A stretch of 64,000 nt of DNA from Dermacentor variabilis (taxonomy: Eukaryota; Arthropoda; Arachnida; Ixodida; Ixodidae), in assembly GCF_050947875.1 (NCBI RefSeq), contig NC_134569.1:187294067-187358066 (forward strand), given 5' to 3'. Below, one piece after another: positions 1 to 12,828 of the stretch. A program made the translations under genes and the position numbers. Under the pieces are notes generated by a model that was not told the DNA's origin, did no database searches, and saw nothing but the letters and a program-made list of their open reading frames with translations. Each line of letters begins with the position of its first letter. Positions within the stretch are counted from its first letter, which is position 1.

Positions 1-375
1 TACGAAATTCCCCTTGAGTGCGGCAAGTCCTATATAGGACAGACTGGACGCTGCATAAATGAACAAGCCAGCGAACACGAACTAAATCTAATGAAAGATG
101 GCTTGGCACATTTGCCTGCGCACTGCACGGCCTGCATGTGCAAACCACGGTTTTCTGAGATTAGGATTCTTGGCAGAAGTAGATTTCAAACAGCACGTGA
201 GCTGATGGAAGCCTACTATATAAAAAAGAAAGGAACAAATTGCATTAGCGATACATCTATCGTGCTCTATAAATCAGAAACTAGATTGTTTGACCGCTGG
301 GTAGCGCAGATCTGTGAACAGCCAGCGCATGCGTGTATGTATATATATATATTGTTGGGTCACAGCCCAAAATAA
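1..375 (+). CDS. Penelope-like element, C-terminal GIY-YIG endonuclease part (5' cut by window edge)
   Basis: The frame is open from base 1 to a TAA at 373-375. The first residues contain a GIY-YIG-type core (KSYIGQTGRCIN followed by a Glu-His pair), then a Cys pair in a short linker and a helical tail ending near DRW. This is the arrangement of the C-terminal endonuclease of Penelope-like retroelements, which nicks target DNA for reverse transcription. The reverse transcriptase would lie upstream of the window. The position after NE, where the family usually has the catalytic Arg (NER), is Gln here (NEQ), so the nuclease may be inactive. An AATAAA overlaps the stop (371-376). A phage or host GIY-YIG protein is less likely because the tail matches the retroelement type. 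Confidence 0.65.
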   Translation, partial: YEIPLECGKSYIGQTGRCINEQASEHELNLMKDGLAHLPAHCTACMCKPRFSEIRILGRSRFQTARELMEAYYIKKKGTNCISDTSIVLYKSETRLFDRWVAQICEQPAHACMYIYILLGHSPK

Positions 376-1360
376 ATCAGTTGGAAGTGCCGCCTGTGTT
401 GTCTTTAAGTGTCTTTCTTTTGTGAGTGTTCAATTGCGGCAAAAACATGTCTTTTAGCAAGCACCAACTAGGCCAACCAGCAGTTCTGTTGCAACATATT
501 TGGTTGAATTTACATATCACCAATCTATTCCTTCTGAAAGAAGCTGCACAAAAACATTAAAAGAACATCGGTATCGATTGACGTACTTTAAGATCATTCG
601 ACCGAAAGCTCTGAAAATGACCAAAAAGCGTCGCCGGCAATATTTCAGGAGACATTCCGTATACAGGCTTGTACATACACGTTACGTGATCCTATAGTAT
701 CTTCTCCGCAAATTTACCCATGGGCGCCTATTGGCATGTACGAATAAGAAGCTGAAATCTCTGGGTTACCTGTTTTACCTTGAAAGGTGCGGTATCAGGA
801 CTAAACGTTGGAGATCATAACATGGAAATTTGCAACAACGGTAGCAAAAAAATTAAAATATCTACGTTAACATAAATGTCGCTGTCTTGCTATTTGACGG
901 CTGAGGTGGTTGGCTAGTGACAAACACATACCCGAGCAAGTCTCCGCTAAAGGACCAGGCAAGTGTGTTCTGCTGAAATAATCTGGAGAGAACTCAGTAG
1001 AGCCTAATGGGTGCGAAGGTATTCATCAAACGAGACCCCGTAGAGGCTTTTGAGAACCTTCCGTCCACCTTCCAGAAGTGCTGTGATTTAAGGTCTATAG
1101 AAGCATTACCGGTGAGGCAGTCGACGTAAGCAAAAGGCGTTTAGGGTACTGGTGAAAAAAAGCAGGTAACCAATGGATATCACCGGACCCATTACAAGCA
1201 TATGTAACTGTACAAGGCAGATGTAGAGGTTTTAAGGAAGACAGAAAATATTACCGATACTTAGACGAAAGTAGTTATCAATAATTATATAAGTACTTCG
1301 TTAGCTCAATCAGGCTAGGTGACTATTTCTCGGCGCCGCATTTCGATAAGGAAGCCGACA
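376..1360. other. No gene seen; probable Penelope 3' UTR then unassigned sequence
   Basis: The first 100 bases look like the 3' untranslated end of the preceding element. The rest holds only short chance frames and no recognisable domain. Confidence 0.4.

Positions 1361-1422
<62 letters not shown>
1361..1422. repeat. (TAA)n microsatellite
   Basis: About twenty uninterrupted AAT/TAA trinucleotides, followed by a short CAT-rich stretch. Confidence 0.97.
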
Positions 1423-1423
<1 letters not shown>

Positions 1424-2945
1424 CATCATCATCTAAACTTATCGCAGGAGTCTTGCTGTATAGACGCATGATACATGACACGTCTCGGCGGCGAAATTAC
1501 TATGTGTTGTTATGTTGATTCGATGATAACTGCATTGAAGTCGACATTCAACGAGATAAGAGTCCCACAGGAATTTATTATTTTATTTATGTAACAGCGT
1601 AAATAGAATGAACTGTATTACAGCTCAAAGGAACAACCTCGAAATCTGGACATTTATTTCTACGTGCGCACAGAAACTGCAAACAAAATGGGAAAAGAAA
1701 ATCGCCAATAGCGCAGCACATTTGGAAATTAGTCGACACGAAAGCTTTCAAAATCCACTGAGCAAAAAGGCGCCCTCAGCAAAAATTCAGGAGAAATTCC
1801 ATTTCCCATTCAAGCTGCCGAGTCCATGGACCCACTCGTGCTCGCAGCGCTACGCAGTTGATCCCCAAATGGCGACTGGCCAGCGATAAAAGGGTTGCCT
1901 GCTTGCTTCACGGACACAGGGCCTGGTGGCATCGAGAACCCGGTTGTCTTCGTTGTGCAGGTAAGAATGCATACTGAGAAACGCTTTTGTTCAAGTGACC
2001 CTTTTCTTTTGATGCTGCCGTGCCCAAGGCTGTGTTTTCTGTTGCATGTACTGAATAACTCGCAAAAAAAAAGATATTATTCCTTAGAGGTGAGATCGAG
2101 CAACAAAGATCCTGGGCCTGGGATGGCACAAACTGCTAACACTTAAGAAAATCGCATCAGATAAAAAATACTTTTTTGAAGTCCGCCTGGTGGACACTAA
2201 CAAGAAACTGGATGCTCCTTGCGCCCCCGAGAACAAGGTAAGGTTTTTTTTCAAGATCACTTTAATCGCACACATCACGTTATTCAGGCACTCGAATGAA
2301 TAAACAGAGAATTTGGACAACCATAGTAAACAATCAAACTTGCTAATCTATGAACTTCCGGAAAAGGAAGAAGAAACAAATTCAGTGCTTGAAACTGCGC
2401 TAAGGAAAGAAATTTTTCTGGGGATTTTTTTAGTTGTACAGCATTGAAATCGAGCGTATTCATAGATTGGGTCAGCTGCAAGCTAACAATACCAGGCCTG
2501 CCATACTTAAGCTACTAAATTGAAGAAATACATTTACACTAAAAAAAGAGAATTCAAGCTAAAGCGCAAGACAATTTCTATAGGTGAGGATTTTTCACAA
2601 GTTCGTGACGCCAGAAAGAAACTGCGCCGGCGCCAAAGCAAACCGCGACAACAATGATAAGATTTCCCTAATATTCGATATACTGCACATTTGCAGCGTG
2701 GCCTATGTTGGGGATCTTGAGTTAAATGATAATACACCATTGCCACAAAGCTACAACGCAAACCCGATCCGTACAATGAACAGACGTCATGCGCAGAAGC
2801 AAAACCAAAGCTGAGATGACTAAAGTTATAGGCGCTTCTGCCCCATCTGAAAGTAGACCTTTATCTCGTGCTATCACGAACCATAAAGACAGGAACCAAA
2901 GATTATTAAATACAAATTTACGAAGTATTTGAAACAAGCACGATT
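1423..2945. other. No gene seen
   Basis: AT-rich sequence with only short unconvincing frames. The last few hundred bases may be the decayed 5' part of the LINE that follows, but I could not recognise its protein there. Confidence 0.4.
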
Positions 2946-5690
2946 CTATAGACGAGAAGCTGCTGAAAGATGAGCGGCACTTTTCGGTTCTAGCTATAAA
3001 CTAGTTACATAGCGAACTAACTGACAACGCAGTTTTCCATCCATCTTTGTGTTTTTCGCAAGGTCAGAACAAGTAAGGGGGGAGGCGTTGCCGTGCTTGT
3101 GAAGCCCTCCATCCAAGTAGCTATGTTAAAAAACATCACTGACCTTGAGTGTTTATGCAAAAGATAGCTTGTTGGGATCATTGCTTTGTGCTATGCGTGT
3201 GCTACAGACCACCGGACGCTGCACCTGAATACGTGATAATATTGCAGGAACATGTGATACAATTACAAATTTAAAAATTTTCCTTATAGTTGATTTGGAT
3301 TTGCTGAACATTAACTGGTAACTCCTTCAGACAAATCCGCAAATCTAACAAAAATACTAACGCTATCCTTGATATCATCCTTTCCCATTATCGAACTCAA
3401 GTTGTAAGACAGCCTACTCGGAACAAGGCTCGTTAAATTTTGGACCGTCCTAATTGAAAAAGGCGTGTCTGATTATCATCTTGCCAGTGCTGCCATACCC
3501 CATGTCAGCTCTATCTATCTCAAACGTACGAGCTACGAAGCTTTCAGGGTGCAAATGATGCCTGCATTGTAGAGTACATGGAAAGTTGCCTAGTCCAGTT
3601 TAGCGAGTATAAGCGTGATGTTGATGCCTTACGAAGCCAAATTACTAAAATGTGCCATCACTGTTTAAATATTTTTATAACAAGTAAGGGTAAAGAAGTC
3701 TCTAAGATCACACCTTGAAGAACATGTAAAATTATTCCCCTGAAACGCAAACTAAAGAGGATCAAGAAGAATTGTCCACGGTCTCCGGTTATTAATTAGC
3801 TTCAACTTAATTTGGGCTGCGCGTTGCGCGAACCACAAGATCTTTACTTTAAAACAACAGTACCTAACTTTTCAAAAGAGGAACCTAGTGAGTTCTGGAA
3901 CAATTTACAGGCGTATGGCTGGAAATTGCAGGCGCGAGAAATCCCAGTTAATAGAAAAACAGTTACCGACATGGGTGGAGGGAAATAACTGCGCAACGAT
4001 TGAACAACTTTTTCAAAGGCGTCCTCTCCAAAGCAAGTATTAATAGTACGTCCCATCGAAGAGCGTTCGAATCCGCTGATGTTCCTTTCATTTCTTACAC
4101 GGGTGTGGTTTCAATTATCTTAGGCTTGAAAAGCAGCTAATCTAGTGGTCCCGATGGCATACCTAGTGTACTTCTCAGGCACTACGCTGAAATTAACGGT
4201 AGATTTCTATTTGTGTTGTTCAGTGGTCACTGTTTACTACAAAACCACCCAGTTAGCGGAAAACAGCCCGTGTTGCCCCTGTCTTTAAGAAAGGCAACGA
4301 TTTGTTATAACAGAATTACACTCTGATATCATTACCATCATTTGCAAACTGCTTGAACATGTAATCACTAAGTGTGTCGCAGAATACCTTGAAGAAAACT
4401 CAATAATAACCAAATTTTCAGCATGTATCTAGGAAAGGCTACGCTAACGTAACGCAGTTCATTACAGTATTTCATACAAAAGCAGAAACTCTGGATAAGA
4501 ATGGTCAAATTGATACAACATTCTTAGATTTTAGTAAGGCATTCGACAAGGTAATTCATCGAAAACTAATTTTATACCTCAAGGATATTAATCTGCTTTT
4601 CGACGAAACAACCTACTTTGTAGGGTGTTTCGTCGAAAAGAATCAGATTGTTTCAGTGGATGGAATTGATTCGAGCTGGCTTCCTGTAACATCAGGTATG
4701 CCCAAGGGCAGCGTTCTAGGGCCTGTGTTGTTTTTACTTTATGTGAATGTCATTCCTAATGTACTTACACCAGGAACATGAAATGAGGCTGTTTGCTGAT
4801 GATCGTGTGCTGTTCCGCAATATTACTCGTATTGAAGATGGTAAGCAATACGGCATTGTTGTAAACACTGAAAAAACTATCTGTATTTGTATGACTCACA
4901 AAAATACACCGTCCAAATATAAGTATAAACTGAGATCATTTTCACTTAAACAGGTCAGCAACTACACATACCTTGTCCTTACAATAACTAGTGGTCGCTC
5001 CTGGAACACGCATATAAACAATATTTGTTCTCCGGCCTTGAAGAAGTTGTGAGTTATAATGCATTTGCTTACGAATTCTTCTTCGAGCATTCAACTTCTC
5101 ACTTATTTCACGTATTTAACACTTAAACTAAAAATTCTTGCGTCACATGGGATGCGTTTACTAAAATTTATATCTATAAGCTAGAAACTATACAAAGAAA
5201 GGCTGTAAGATTTGTTTATTCTCAATTCAAACATACAGACTCGCCAAGCGAGCTCATGAGAGCCAGCAGTATTGAAAAACTTGAAATACGAAGGACGAAC
5301 AAATGTCTAAACTTTCTTTATTCACTTCTAAATCACAAATGCGCACTTTATCTCTTCTATCCACGAGACATAGATCAACGAGCCCATTATCTAACTCCGT
5401 GTTTTGCTAAAACTAACACGTTTGAGTTTTGAGTTTTCCACGCACAATATCTCTGACTGCAACAGCCCAATTGAACCTTACAAAGTGTATGTTGATTACA
5501 GTTTTATTTATATTGTAATGTACAATGCATTAGGGTTGTATTTTCATTTTGTTGTTTCTCATGTGTGTGTTGCAATTGTATTACAATTGTGTTCTCAAAT
5601 ATGTTGTACTGCTTCCAAGATTTACAGTTGTGCTTCACATTTATTTACCTTTTGTAAGGCGCGCCTGTCCTGCTTGGGCCACGACGAGAT
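2946..5690 (+). pseudogene. Decayed non-LTR retrotransposon (LINE, CR1/jockey-like), endonuclease plus reverse transcriptase
   Basis: Fragments in several plus frames are in the order expected of a LINE ORF2. An APE-endonuclease piece with GGGVAVLVK is near 3090. The endonuclease end GVSDYH is near 3460. RT block [14 protein letters not shown], is near 4530-4570. The block [13 protein letters not shown] is near 4710-4745. The catalytic box FADD is at about 4791. The typical LINE C-terminus FPRTISDCNS is near 5435. Many stops and frame changes separate them, so it is an old dead copy. The 3' end runs to a CTGCTTGGGCC-like motif near 5670. The exact clade is uncertain. Confidence 0.75.
4596..4640. 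repeat. Inverted repeat, 21-bp arms, 3-nt loop, inside LINE
   Basis: Arms 4596-4616 and 4620-4640 are complementary with a single mismatch. The arms replace the stretch of RT that normally lies between block A and the VTSG box. Confidence 0.8.
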
Positions 5691-8600
5691 CTGCACCATG
5701 AATGAAATTTGAAAAAAAGTAAGAATGCTGCTGAAGCTTTCGCCGTTTGCGGCCCATCTGCGCGCACAAAGAAGTCAGAGAAGTGGTTCTTGTGGGTAAG
5801 GAGGAAAGGCTAGCACTATTTTCTGCAACCCATGCGGGAGCACGGCTCAGCGCCAGCAGGGTGGAGGAGATGGGATTAAAAGAGGGAGAGAGAGTAAAGA
5901 AGTGAGAATAATATGGTAGCAGGTATGTGTACTGCCTCTCCAACGAAGTGCTAATCAAATTTCCATCATAATACCCGAGTGCTGTACGCGGAAATTTCAC
6001 TTCTTTTGTTGTTCGTTTGAAGGTTTACGAAGTGACCGTTGTCAAAATCTTGTTAGTAATTGTAAAACATTGGTTGAAACACGTTGGTGGGCTAGTCGGT
6101 TTGAATCCCTCAAAGAGTGTGTATGCGCGACTGAACGAAGACGTAGAAAGAAACAGATACACAGAGAGAGCGCTACACTTTAACTATATATTTTATTTCG
6201 GCCGCATGGATAACTATATACCGTACGAGTGGAAAGAAACGAGACAGCAAAGAACACTGCGTGTCGATGAACAGCACACGTGTCCAAGGCATGGCCAAAC
6301 ATGGAAAAATAAAAAAATGAGCAGGTTTGATACATCTACGCAAGCTTTATCGGTAATAAAGCGATAAAGCACCAGAAAAAATGAAAGACGAAAATATTTC
6401 ACGCTCTGAAGGTAGCAGAGCGCATAGTTGTCAGTGTGTAACACGGTTGCAAGCACCCGAAAAACAATTCGTTATCTAGATAGCGGCCACGGTAAGAAAA
6501 AAAAACATCAGGACACGCTAGAACAGGTTGTAGCTATGACGAGTCACATCAGAGAAAAGAAAGAAAACCAAACAACATAGCCGACGTGAAGATACGCAAT
6601 ATAAACAAAATGTAACAGCGAAGAAAAACGGGTCAAGTAGCCAATCTAACAAACTACTGCCTAGTGAAAAATCGCAAACAGCGTTCATAGCCCACCTCCG
6701 CTTATGAGCATTACGACACGACCCAAACTATTCCGTCCCTGACCGACGACGTAGTTGAGAATGGTTCCTTGTTTAGCGCGCGCTCCCTCCTTGCTGGTCT
6801 TGTTGTGGCCACTCGGTAGGATGCTCTAATGAAGCGTTGCGATTATCAGATGTTCTTTTATAAGCGTGCAGCACAAACATCAAATAATACAAGCAGTACA
6901 TCAGACATCTTAGCAATGGTCATGTGCCGACCATGGTAAACGCATTGTACCTACAACAAGTTTTACGTCGGTGACAACTCTGGAAATCGATTGCCAAGAT
7001 AAAAGAATGATACCTCTACGTTGGCGTCAAAATTATGGCATATTGCACGCTCTGCACCAGAGTGCGTAGAGCACAACTACTATCCAATGAGGTAATAGCT
7101 ATGGTAGTCATTGTACTGATTTAGTGACCAGCTAGATCCCAATCTATGCCACCAGTTCACCTCAATGGTGTCTGAACAGAGGTGAAGCTGATAAAAACTG
7201 CAGGAAAGTCATGTGAGATTGTTGTGGGTGATGGGGTGTGAGGAAGAGGTCGAAATAACTTTTTTTCAAATCGATATTTCAAGTTACAAGTTATAAGGAC
7301 GTCATAAATTGCGGTTTTTTTCTCATCTTCCTTTTGTGACCTGTAGCTCACAATTGCGCGCAAGTTTTGCCCTCGGGCATGGTGCAAGAAACATTTACGA
7401 GTGGAAACTCCGCTGTTTGCGGCGACCAGAAAAAGTCACATGCCCGGGGAGCCGTTATCGTGCTGGCGGCGCCTGGCGGCCTGGAAAGAAATCACCGCTG
7501 TTGAGAGCGCGCTGGAGCCGCCTGCCCGGGCGCCGCATTTTTCTTTTTTCGCTGCGGCTTCTACGACGCGCCGCATGGCGCCGCCACTGTATATGGCCCC
7601 GTCGGCGCATGCAACAATTGTGACCTTATCTGGTCGCCCGCGCTCGCTCGCGTTGACGGGAGTTTCACCTCCTAAATGTCTTACTCCGTGCCCTCGGGCC
7701 ATGAGTGTTGCCTGCCACATGTCTAATTTAAGGATCCGACCTGAGAGTTGGCATCGAGGTTTAGGTTGTGAAAATATATAAGCAATAAGCAGAAACCACG
7801 CATTTGCTTCCACCTTGGTACACTCGCAATCTTGATCATTCCCCCACTTAAAAGGCGGCAGAAACTCATATAATCATATGTTTTGAGTGTTGAAGATATC
7901 TTCCAAGTTTGTTAGCGTGATAATAACATGAACGTGTATAATAAACGTATATATTTCGAATCACTTTTCTAATGCCTTGCCAGCGTTATTCTAACGACAT
8001 CGATGGCTCCTTCTACTGCAGTAGAATAAAGCACCTTGGGAGACAAGGTCAACTCAAGCTGTGGCAAGGTAAGGTAGCCTAACGGGGTCAGAACCCTCTC
8101 ATTAGCACACGAGTCATATAATAGCGTTTTTCTGTGAACTACAGGGGCCCGAGAAAGGTCAGTAGATCAGCGGCAAATGGCTACTGTCGCCTAGTTGACA
8201 AAAAATAAGAACAAAGACAACCTGACAAGTAGGGTTATCATTGTCGACGACAGTAAGAGGAACAACACTTTGCCTTCATGCAGCAGCATCATGTTTGAAC
8301 CTCAGTTATGTCTCTTTCTTTATTTGTGTATTCAAGCGAAAGTGATTATTGGAGCTTTCCCAGGCTTTTCCAGATTTCCATTTGGTGCATCTGTGCTTGA
8401 AGATGAAACTATTTCTCCTGAAACAAAAAAGAATAATTAGGTGAGCAATAGACCCACTCAGGTGTCTAAAACTTTCACGGTCACTTCTCATGCCTCGTTC
8501 TACTTCACTGTGGTTTTTGAAGCAACAAATTTATAGCTGAGGAGTCATGGAAGGACTGCAACTCTACAAAAACAGACTCGTACTAGAACTGAAGAAAGAA

Positions 8601-9523
8601 AGCAGAAATTTACGCAACACTAGTTTGCAGATAGTTATCGGCATCCGGTATGGAGAATGGAAACCAGAACTAACTGTCAATCAACCGCGACATAGAGATC
8701 AGGCTGCATATTACGCGAATCAAAATCATGGAAGCGCTGTCTGTAGCTGGGGCTGCAGGGCAACATTTGTCGTCGGCATCTGGCAGAATGGAACACAAGT
8801 TTGTACTGCTGCGGTGCCACTTTTTAGCTAGCAGATGGAGCCAATTAGAGCAGCAGAAAAGCTTCCGCCGTGAAATTTGCTAATCACTACGAAGGGCGCG
8901 ATTGTCGCTTGTGATTCGTCTTTCTCTGAGGCCATTATGAACCAATTTTTTGTTCTCAGGAGCTTGAAAAGTAAGCCTCGCTGTCCCAATAAAACTGGCA
9001 GCGCTGATAGATACTCAAACAATAGCATTTTGTGCGTTATACAATTCCGGACACTACGGCAAGATTTTCTGCTCAATAGCATGTCATAACCGCCACTATG
9101 GTAGGCTCAGTGGCTGTAGTGACCACTTATGCGGCCTACCAATCGCAGAAGCAGTAACCTAGTTACATACTTGAGACATCATTAAGTGGCACAATGATGT
9201 TTTAATGATGTTAATGATGTCTTAAGCTTGTAATAAGCATGAACTCGTCCAACTGTTTTCTCCTATGGTAATCTAGTACTTAGCGCGAATAATCACTGGG
9301 GCCGACGGGGCTGAAGGTTTCGTTAGCTTTATTGACAGCTGTCTTCATTCTCTGTTGATATCTCAGAGTCGTTATTATGCTATTTAGTACGTGGTAGTAA
9401 ATTATACTTAGTAAATTACACATACTTCTTTCGCTATGGGATGCGAGTTCCGGCTGCGTTCGCTTCAGCGACATAGACTACACAGCGATTTTAAACGTTA
9501 TAACGCTCAAGTCGCTTTAGAAA
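5691..9523. other. No gene seen; contains a GC-rich island at about 7430-7660
   Basis: I found no domain on either strand. A sharply GC-rich patch (CGCC/GGCG rich, about 7430-7660) stands out from AT-rich flanks and could be the core of a non-autonomous DNA transposon or an unmethylated island. Downstream (minus-strand direction) of the channel exon at 9662-9883 this stretch may hold the channel's last exon and 3' UTR. A TTTATT (AATAAA on minus) lies near 9330. Confidence 0.35.
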
Positions 9524-9661
9524 TTATCTATCTTTAATGGCAGCATTGGCACTGTACGTATAGATGAATAGAACGCTCACTGCATGGAGCCTCTGCGCAC
9601 TACACCAAGGATGTTTTTTTTTTAATTCTGAGTATCCTTTTTCTACGCTGTCACTTCTTAC

Positions 9662-9883
9662 TTGATTGAAGTACAACCAGGACCAGAAGATGACGTTGGA
9701 GACGACGAAGGCCACAGGGAAGGCAGTTCTACAGAACTTGTCGGCGCGCTCATCTGGTCCTAACATGGTCATTTGATTTCCGCCAGCGTCGTATTCCAAG
9801 CGAGTCAAGCGGCTTTTGGCTTCTCGTTCTTGGGACCTTCTCGAAATACCGACAGCTGTCTCCTTGAAACGCCCGACACGAAC
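9662..9883 (-). CDS. Cys-loop ligand-gated ion channel, exon with M3-M4 loop end and M4
   Basis: This is the last recognisable exon of a pentameric ligand-gated channel subunit, a plasma-membrane protein. The minus strand shows a pyrimidine-rich tract, an AG at 9885-9884, then an open frame from 9883. It encodes about 45 residues of basic cytoplasmic loop, then RADKFCRTAFPVAF and FWSWLY, which match the amphipathic lead-in and M4 helix of the family (usual pattern D-(K/R)-x-x-R-x-x-FP). It begins in phase 0, matching the phase-0 end of the exon at 10303. An in-frame stop just 5' of the AG shows that the exon cannot extend further upstream. A strong donor (GTAAGA) starts at 9661, directly after M4. 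If it is not used, the frame continues about 45 residues to a stop ending at 9524. Confidence 0.8.
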
Positions 9884-10302
9884 CTGAGCTTAACCGGGAG
9901 AGAGCAAGAGAGTGATCATTCCGCAGTCCTGAAAAAAAAACATGAAAAAAAGAATCGTGCAGACGCAGCTGCACACAGTTATTGACAGCGCTAAGCAGCT
10001 GCAATGCCGTTCACATATTCGCTTGACCTGCCCTATTCGTACGAAACCGGCAGATTGTAAAACGGTTGATTGTCTTCTAAAGCAGTGCAGCACTAAGCTG
10101 CACGGGCAACCCATGAAGTTTCTCAAAAATACTCGCATTTCGCGCAACACTTGTCCCCGGATCAGAACAAACTATGTTAAACTGCGAATATTTATATTTT
10201 TCATCAGATAATAATGTATTTCTGTTGATGATAAGAGTGTTTATTTGAAGATAGAACATATAACATAAGATGATTTTATTTTATATTTCCGAGATTTCTC
10301 AC

Positions 10303-10428
10303 CCCTGTATTTGGATTCGCAGTATTACCGCTGTCGGCTGCGGGATCACTACAGTAGCAGACGTAGGTGACTTCCACTATGGAGGCGGACACAAATCCGA
10401 GGCAGAGAATAGTCCATATGTCAAGGCC
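10303..10428 (-). CDS. Cys-loop ligand-gated ion channel, M3 exon
   Basis: The acceptor is excellent: a T/C tract followed by ACACAG, with AG at 10430-10429. The 126-nt exon is 42 codons and phase 0 at both ends. It starts GLDIWTILCLGF and continues ASIVEVTYVCYC, matching M3 of Cys-loop channels (usual K-A-x-D-x-W start and a LLEF-like middle). It ends in a short polar loop before a GTGAGA donor at 10302-10297. The spacing from LPP at the end of M2 to the Asp of M3 (seven residues across the splice junction) equals the family norm, which supports joining it to the M1-M2 exon 16 kb upstream. The M3-M4 loop is therefore short, about 60 residues. Confidence 0.82.
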
Positions 10429-10530
10429 CTGTGTAGGAAGAGAACAACAATGTAAATTGATTCTACAGTTACCTGTCACGATAGTCACGATCACTGATTA
10501 GGGCTTCCGCGGGGGCCTGTTGAAATATCA

Positions 10531-10643
10531 TACTTATGTTTAAAAAGCAGCGCTGCAAAGTTCAACGTACCTACTGCAGCACGTACACTGGCTGTTCTCG
10601 TCTCTTTGTGCAACTTTGCAGGGCTGCTTTTTAAACATAAGTA
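10531..10643. repeat. Hairpin-type inverted repeat, 36-bp arms, inside channel intron
   Basis: Arms 10531-10566 and 10608-10643 are complementary with about three mismatches and enclose about 41 bases. It may be a foldback MITE remnant. It sits about 100 bp upstream of the M3 exon acceptor. Confidence 0.75.
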
Positions 10644-12528
10644 ATCACTTTGAGCAGTAACACAACAAAACGCAGAGCACTTCAGTAACACAAGCGTATA
10701 CTATTGCAAAGCTCGAGCTGAGCTACTTGAAGGGAAGGAACAAGAGCGACCTCCCACTTTGGACAGCAAAGGTCGTGTATGTTTGGAGATACCGGTAAAA
10801 ACATCAACGCATATCATCCTTGTCAGTGTGTTGGACGATATCAGCACAAGACTTGGAAATTAGGTTTCTTTTACCGAATGATGCTCTAGAAAAAAGAAAG
10901 ATATAGTGGATCAAGGGTCGGCGCTAAAGAAGACAAGGACCACGTACGTCGTAGTTGAAATTTTTCGATGATTAACTCTAGATTGCATCTTTCTATTTTG
11001 GCTCTTTATCACGCTGACTATCTCGAAATTGCTGTAAGCCAAAATTTAATGAAGCGGCAAGGCAAGAAGGCGCAGCACGATAAAAAAAAACAGGCAGCGG
11101 TTTTCAACGACGAACACGTCCCATAACTCTCACGTAACGGTCATCAGATACGATGACGTAGTAAAAGCAAAGGTAAGCAGGTAAAGTGTATTCAGGGGAG
11201 ATATTCTCGAGCAATAAATTTCGGTGTTACGTCATATCTGAGAAATTTCCCATGTCTGTACAGAGGACGCGTTCAAGTTGGCGAAAGAAGGCCTTTGTGG
11301 CACCGCTCCAGTAACCCTTTCGACTGGAACCGCATGCCGCGCTAACGATGAAGATTTATTGGCAACCTAGCCACCTAGCCTGCTTGAGTTGCTCGGTTAC
11401 TCAGGTATGGTATACGTGATTTTCATCCTAACATTTTTGCATACACCTCTTTAATAGTTTTTCGCTTCCTCAAAACTTATATCCATAACTTGTACTGGTA
11501 TTACTACGCCTGTAACGGATCCAGTCGTGTCAATCTCTTCCCTGTTTTTCGCCGTCAATACTCCAAATGGCTCTTGCTTATCTCGACTGCTGAGGTTTAA
11601 TGTTTCCGTCCGCTTTAAATCCAAGCGCTTCTGGAAGGTGTACGCTACCTACAGTTCTCAGTGGGTGATTCCATTTCATTCCATTGGGATGTGCTGACTG
11701 GTCTCTAGATTTTTTGCTGCAGCAAACGCAAGCCTCATCTAGTAGCGAACATATTTTAACAAAACGTAATAAACATGTTGGGATAGTTGGTACATGCTTT
11801 ATACACAGAAAAAGACCCAAAATACCAAGGAAAAGGTAAGTAATAGGAAAGGGCTACATATTTTCTCCGGTCTATGTTTGTCTTTAGGCAACGAGCGCGA
11901 AGCTCAAATAGCAAGGCATCTTTCTTCGCGCTATCGTACATATTTTCCCTTATAATTTGTTGCTTCCCATTATTGTAAATCGCTATGGCCTTTCTTGTTT
12001 CCATTCTGTGCATCCAATTCACTGTCTGTTTCTCTCGCTGTCTTTCTGGTGACTCCTGATTTTCTATTTATACTCTCAATTATCGTCTACTTGGTTGGCA
12101 ACTACCTTAACCTTTTCCCGCATTTGGTGCCCACGCTTTTCAGGTACAGATACTTGTGCATTTTAGTCGCTCGTTTAGTTTGATCCATTTCCGTGAATCT
12201 TAAACACTAATTTTGATCTGCGCTTCTCTGAAAACCTAACACACCCTGCACTCCCCCTTTGGGGTTTTGCCGTAGGTGTCCAAAGCCAAGCGCGAGAGAG
12301 ATTTTTGTATCTCGCTTGTCACGGCTGAAGCACCAGGCGGCGGTGACGGTGTAGGATGCGGCGGCAAGCTACGCCGCCGCTAACCCCTTTCCGTGGAAGC
12401 GAGGATACATGTTGTGGTCAGCATAGTCCTAGAAATGGATTTAAGCCAGCAAAGATTCGTTTTGGTTGCCAAGAAGCTGCTGCCAAAAGTATGCTAATTA
12501 CGAGCACCTTCCGTGTGTTGATAAAAAG
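10644..12528. other. Intron sequence, no gene seen
   Basis: Part of the M2-M3 intron of the channel gene. No coding domain was found on either strand. Confidence 0.4.
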
Positions 12529-12828
12529 CTATTGATTGTAGGAGATCGCCAGGGGGCGCCGAGAAGTGCGGACGCGCAAACATCGGCTCCCGTTTCCTCA
12601 AATGTTTTCGGTGGTACAGTCCGCGAAAACGCCTGAACATTGTGCATCATTCGACGCAGTTTGTTGCGGGGATCAAGCCGATACCGGAATTATATCGGTA
12701 GGTGCTTTTCTCGAACTTCTAAACGACCTTGAACTTTTCGCGACGCCGGGCGGTTTTAACCCTAACGGTTTAACGCTGGTGAGGAGTACGGGCTAGGCCT
12801 TGGCCTAACTCCGGTGTGGTGGGGCATC

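Noticed and set aside
7309..7813. Overlapping frames in the GC-rich island
   Set aside because: Base composition explains the absence of stops. No motif, start context or splice support.
12566..12796. Upstream 76-codon frame before the LINE gag
   Set aside because: It lies in the 5' UTR of the element and resembles no known protein. Its ATG context is not supported.
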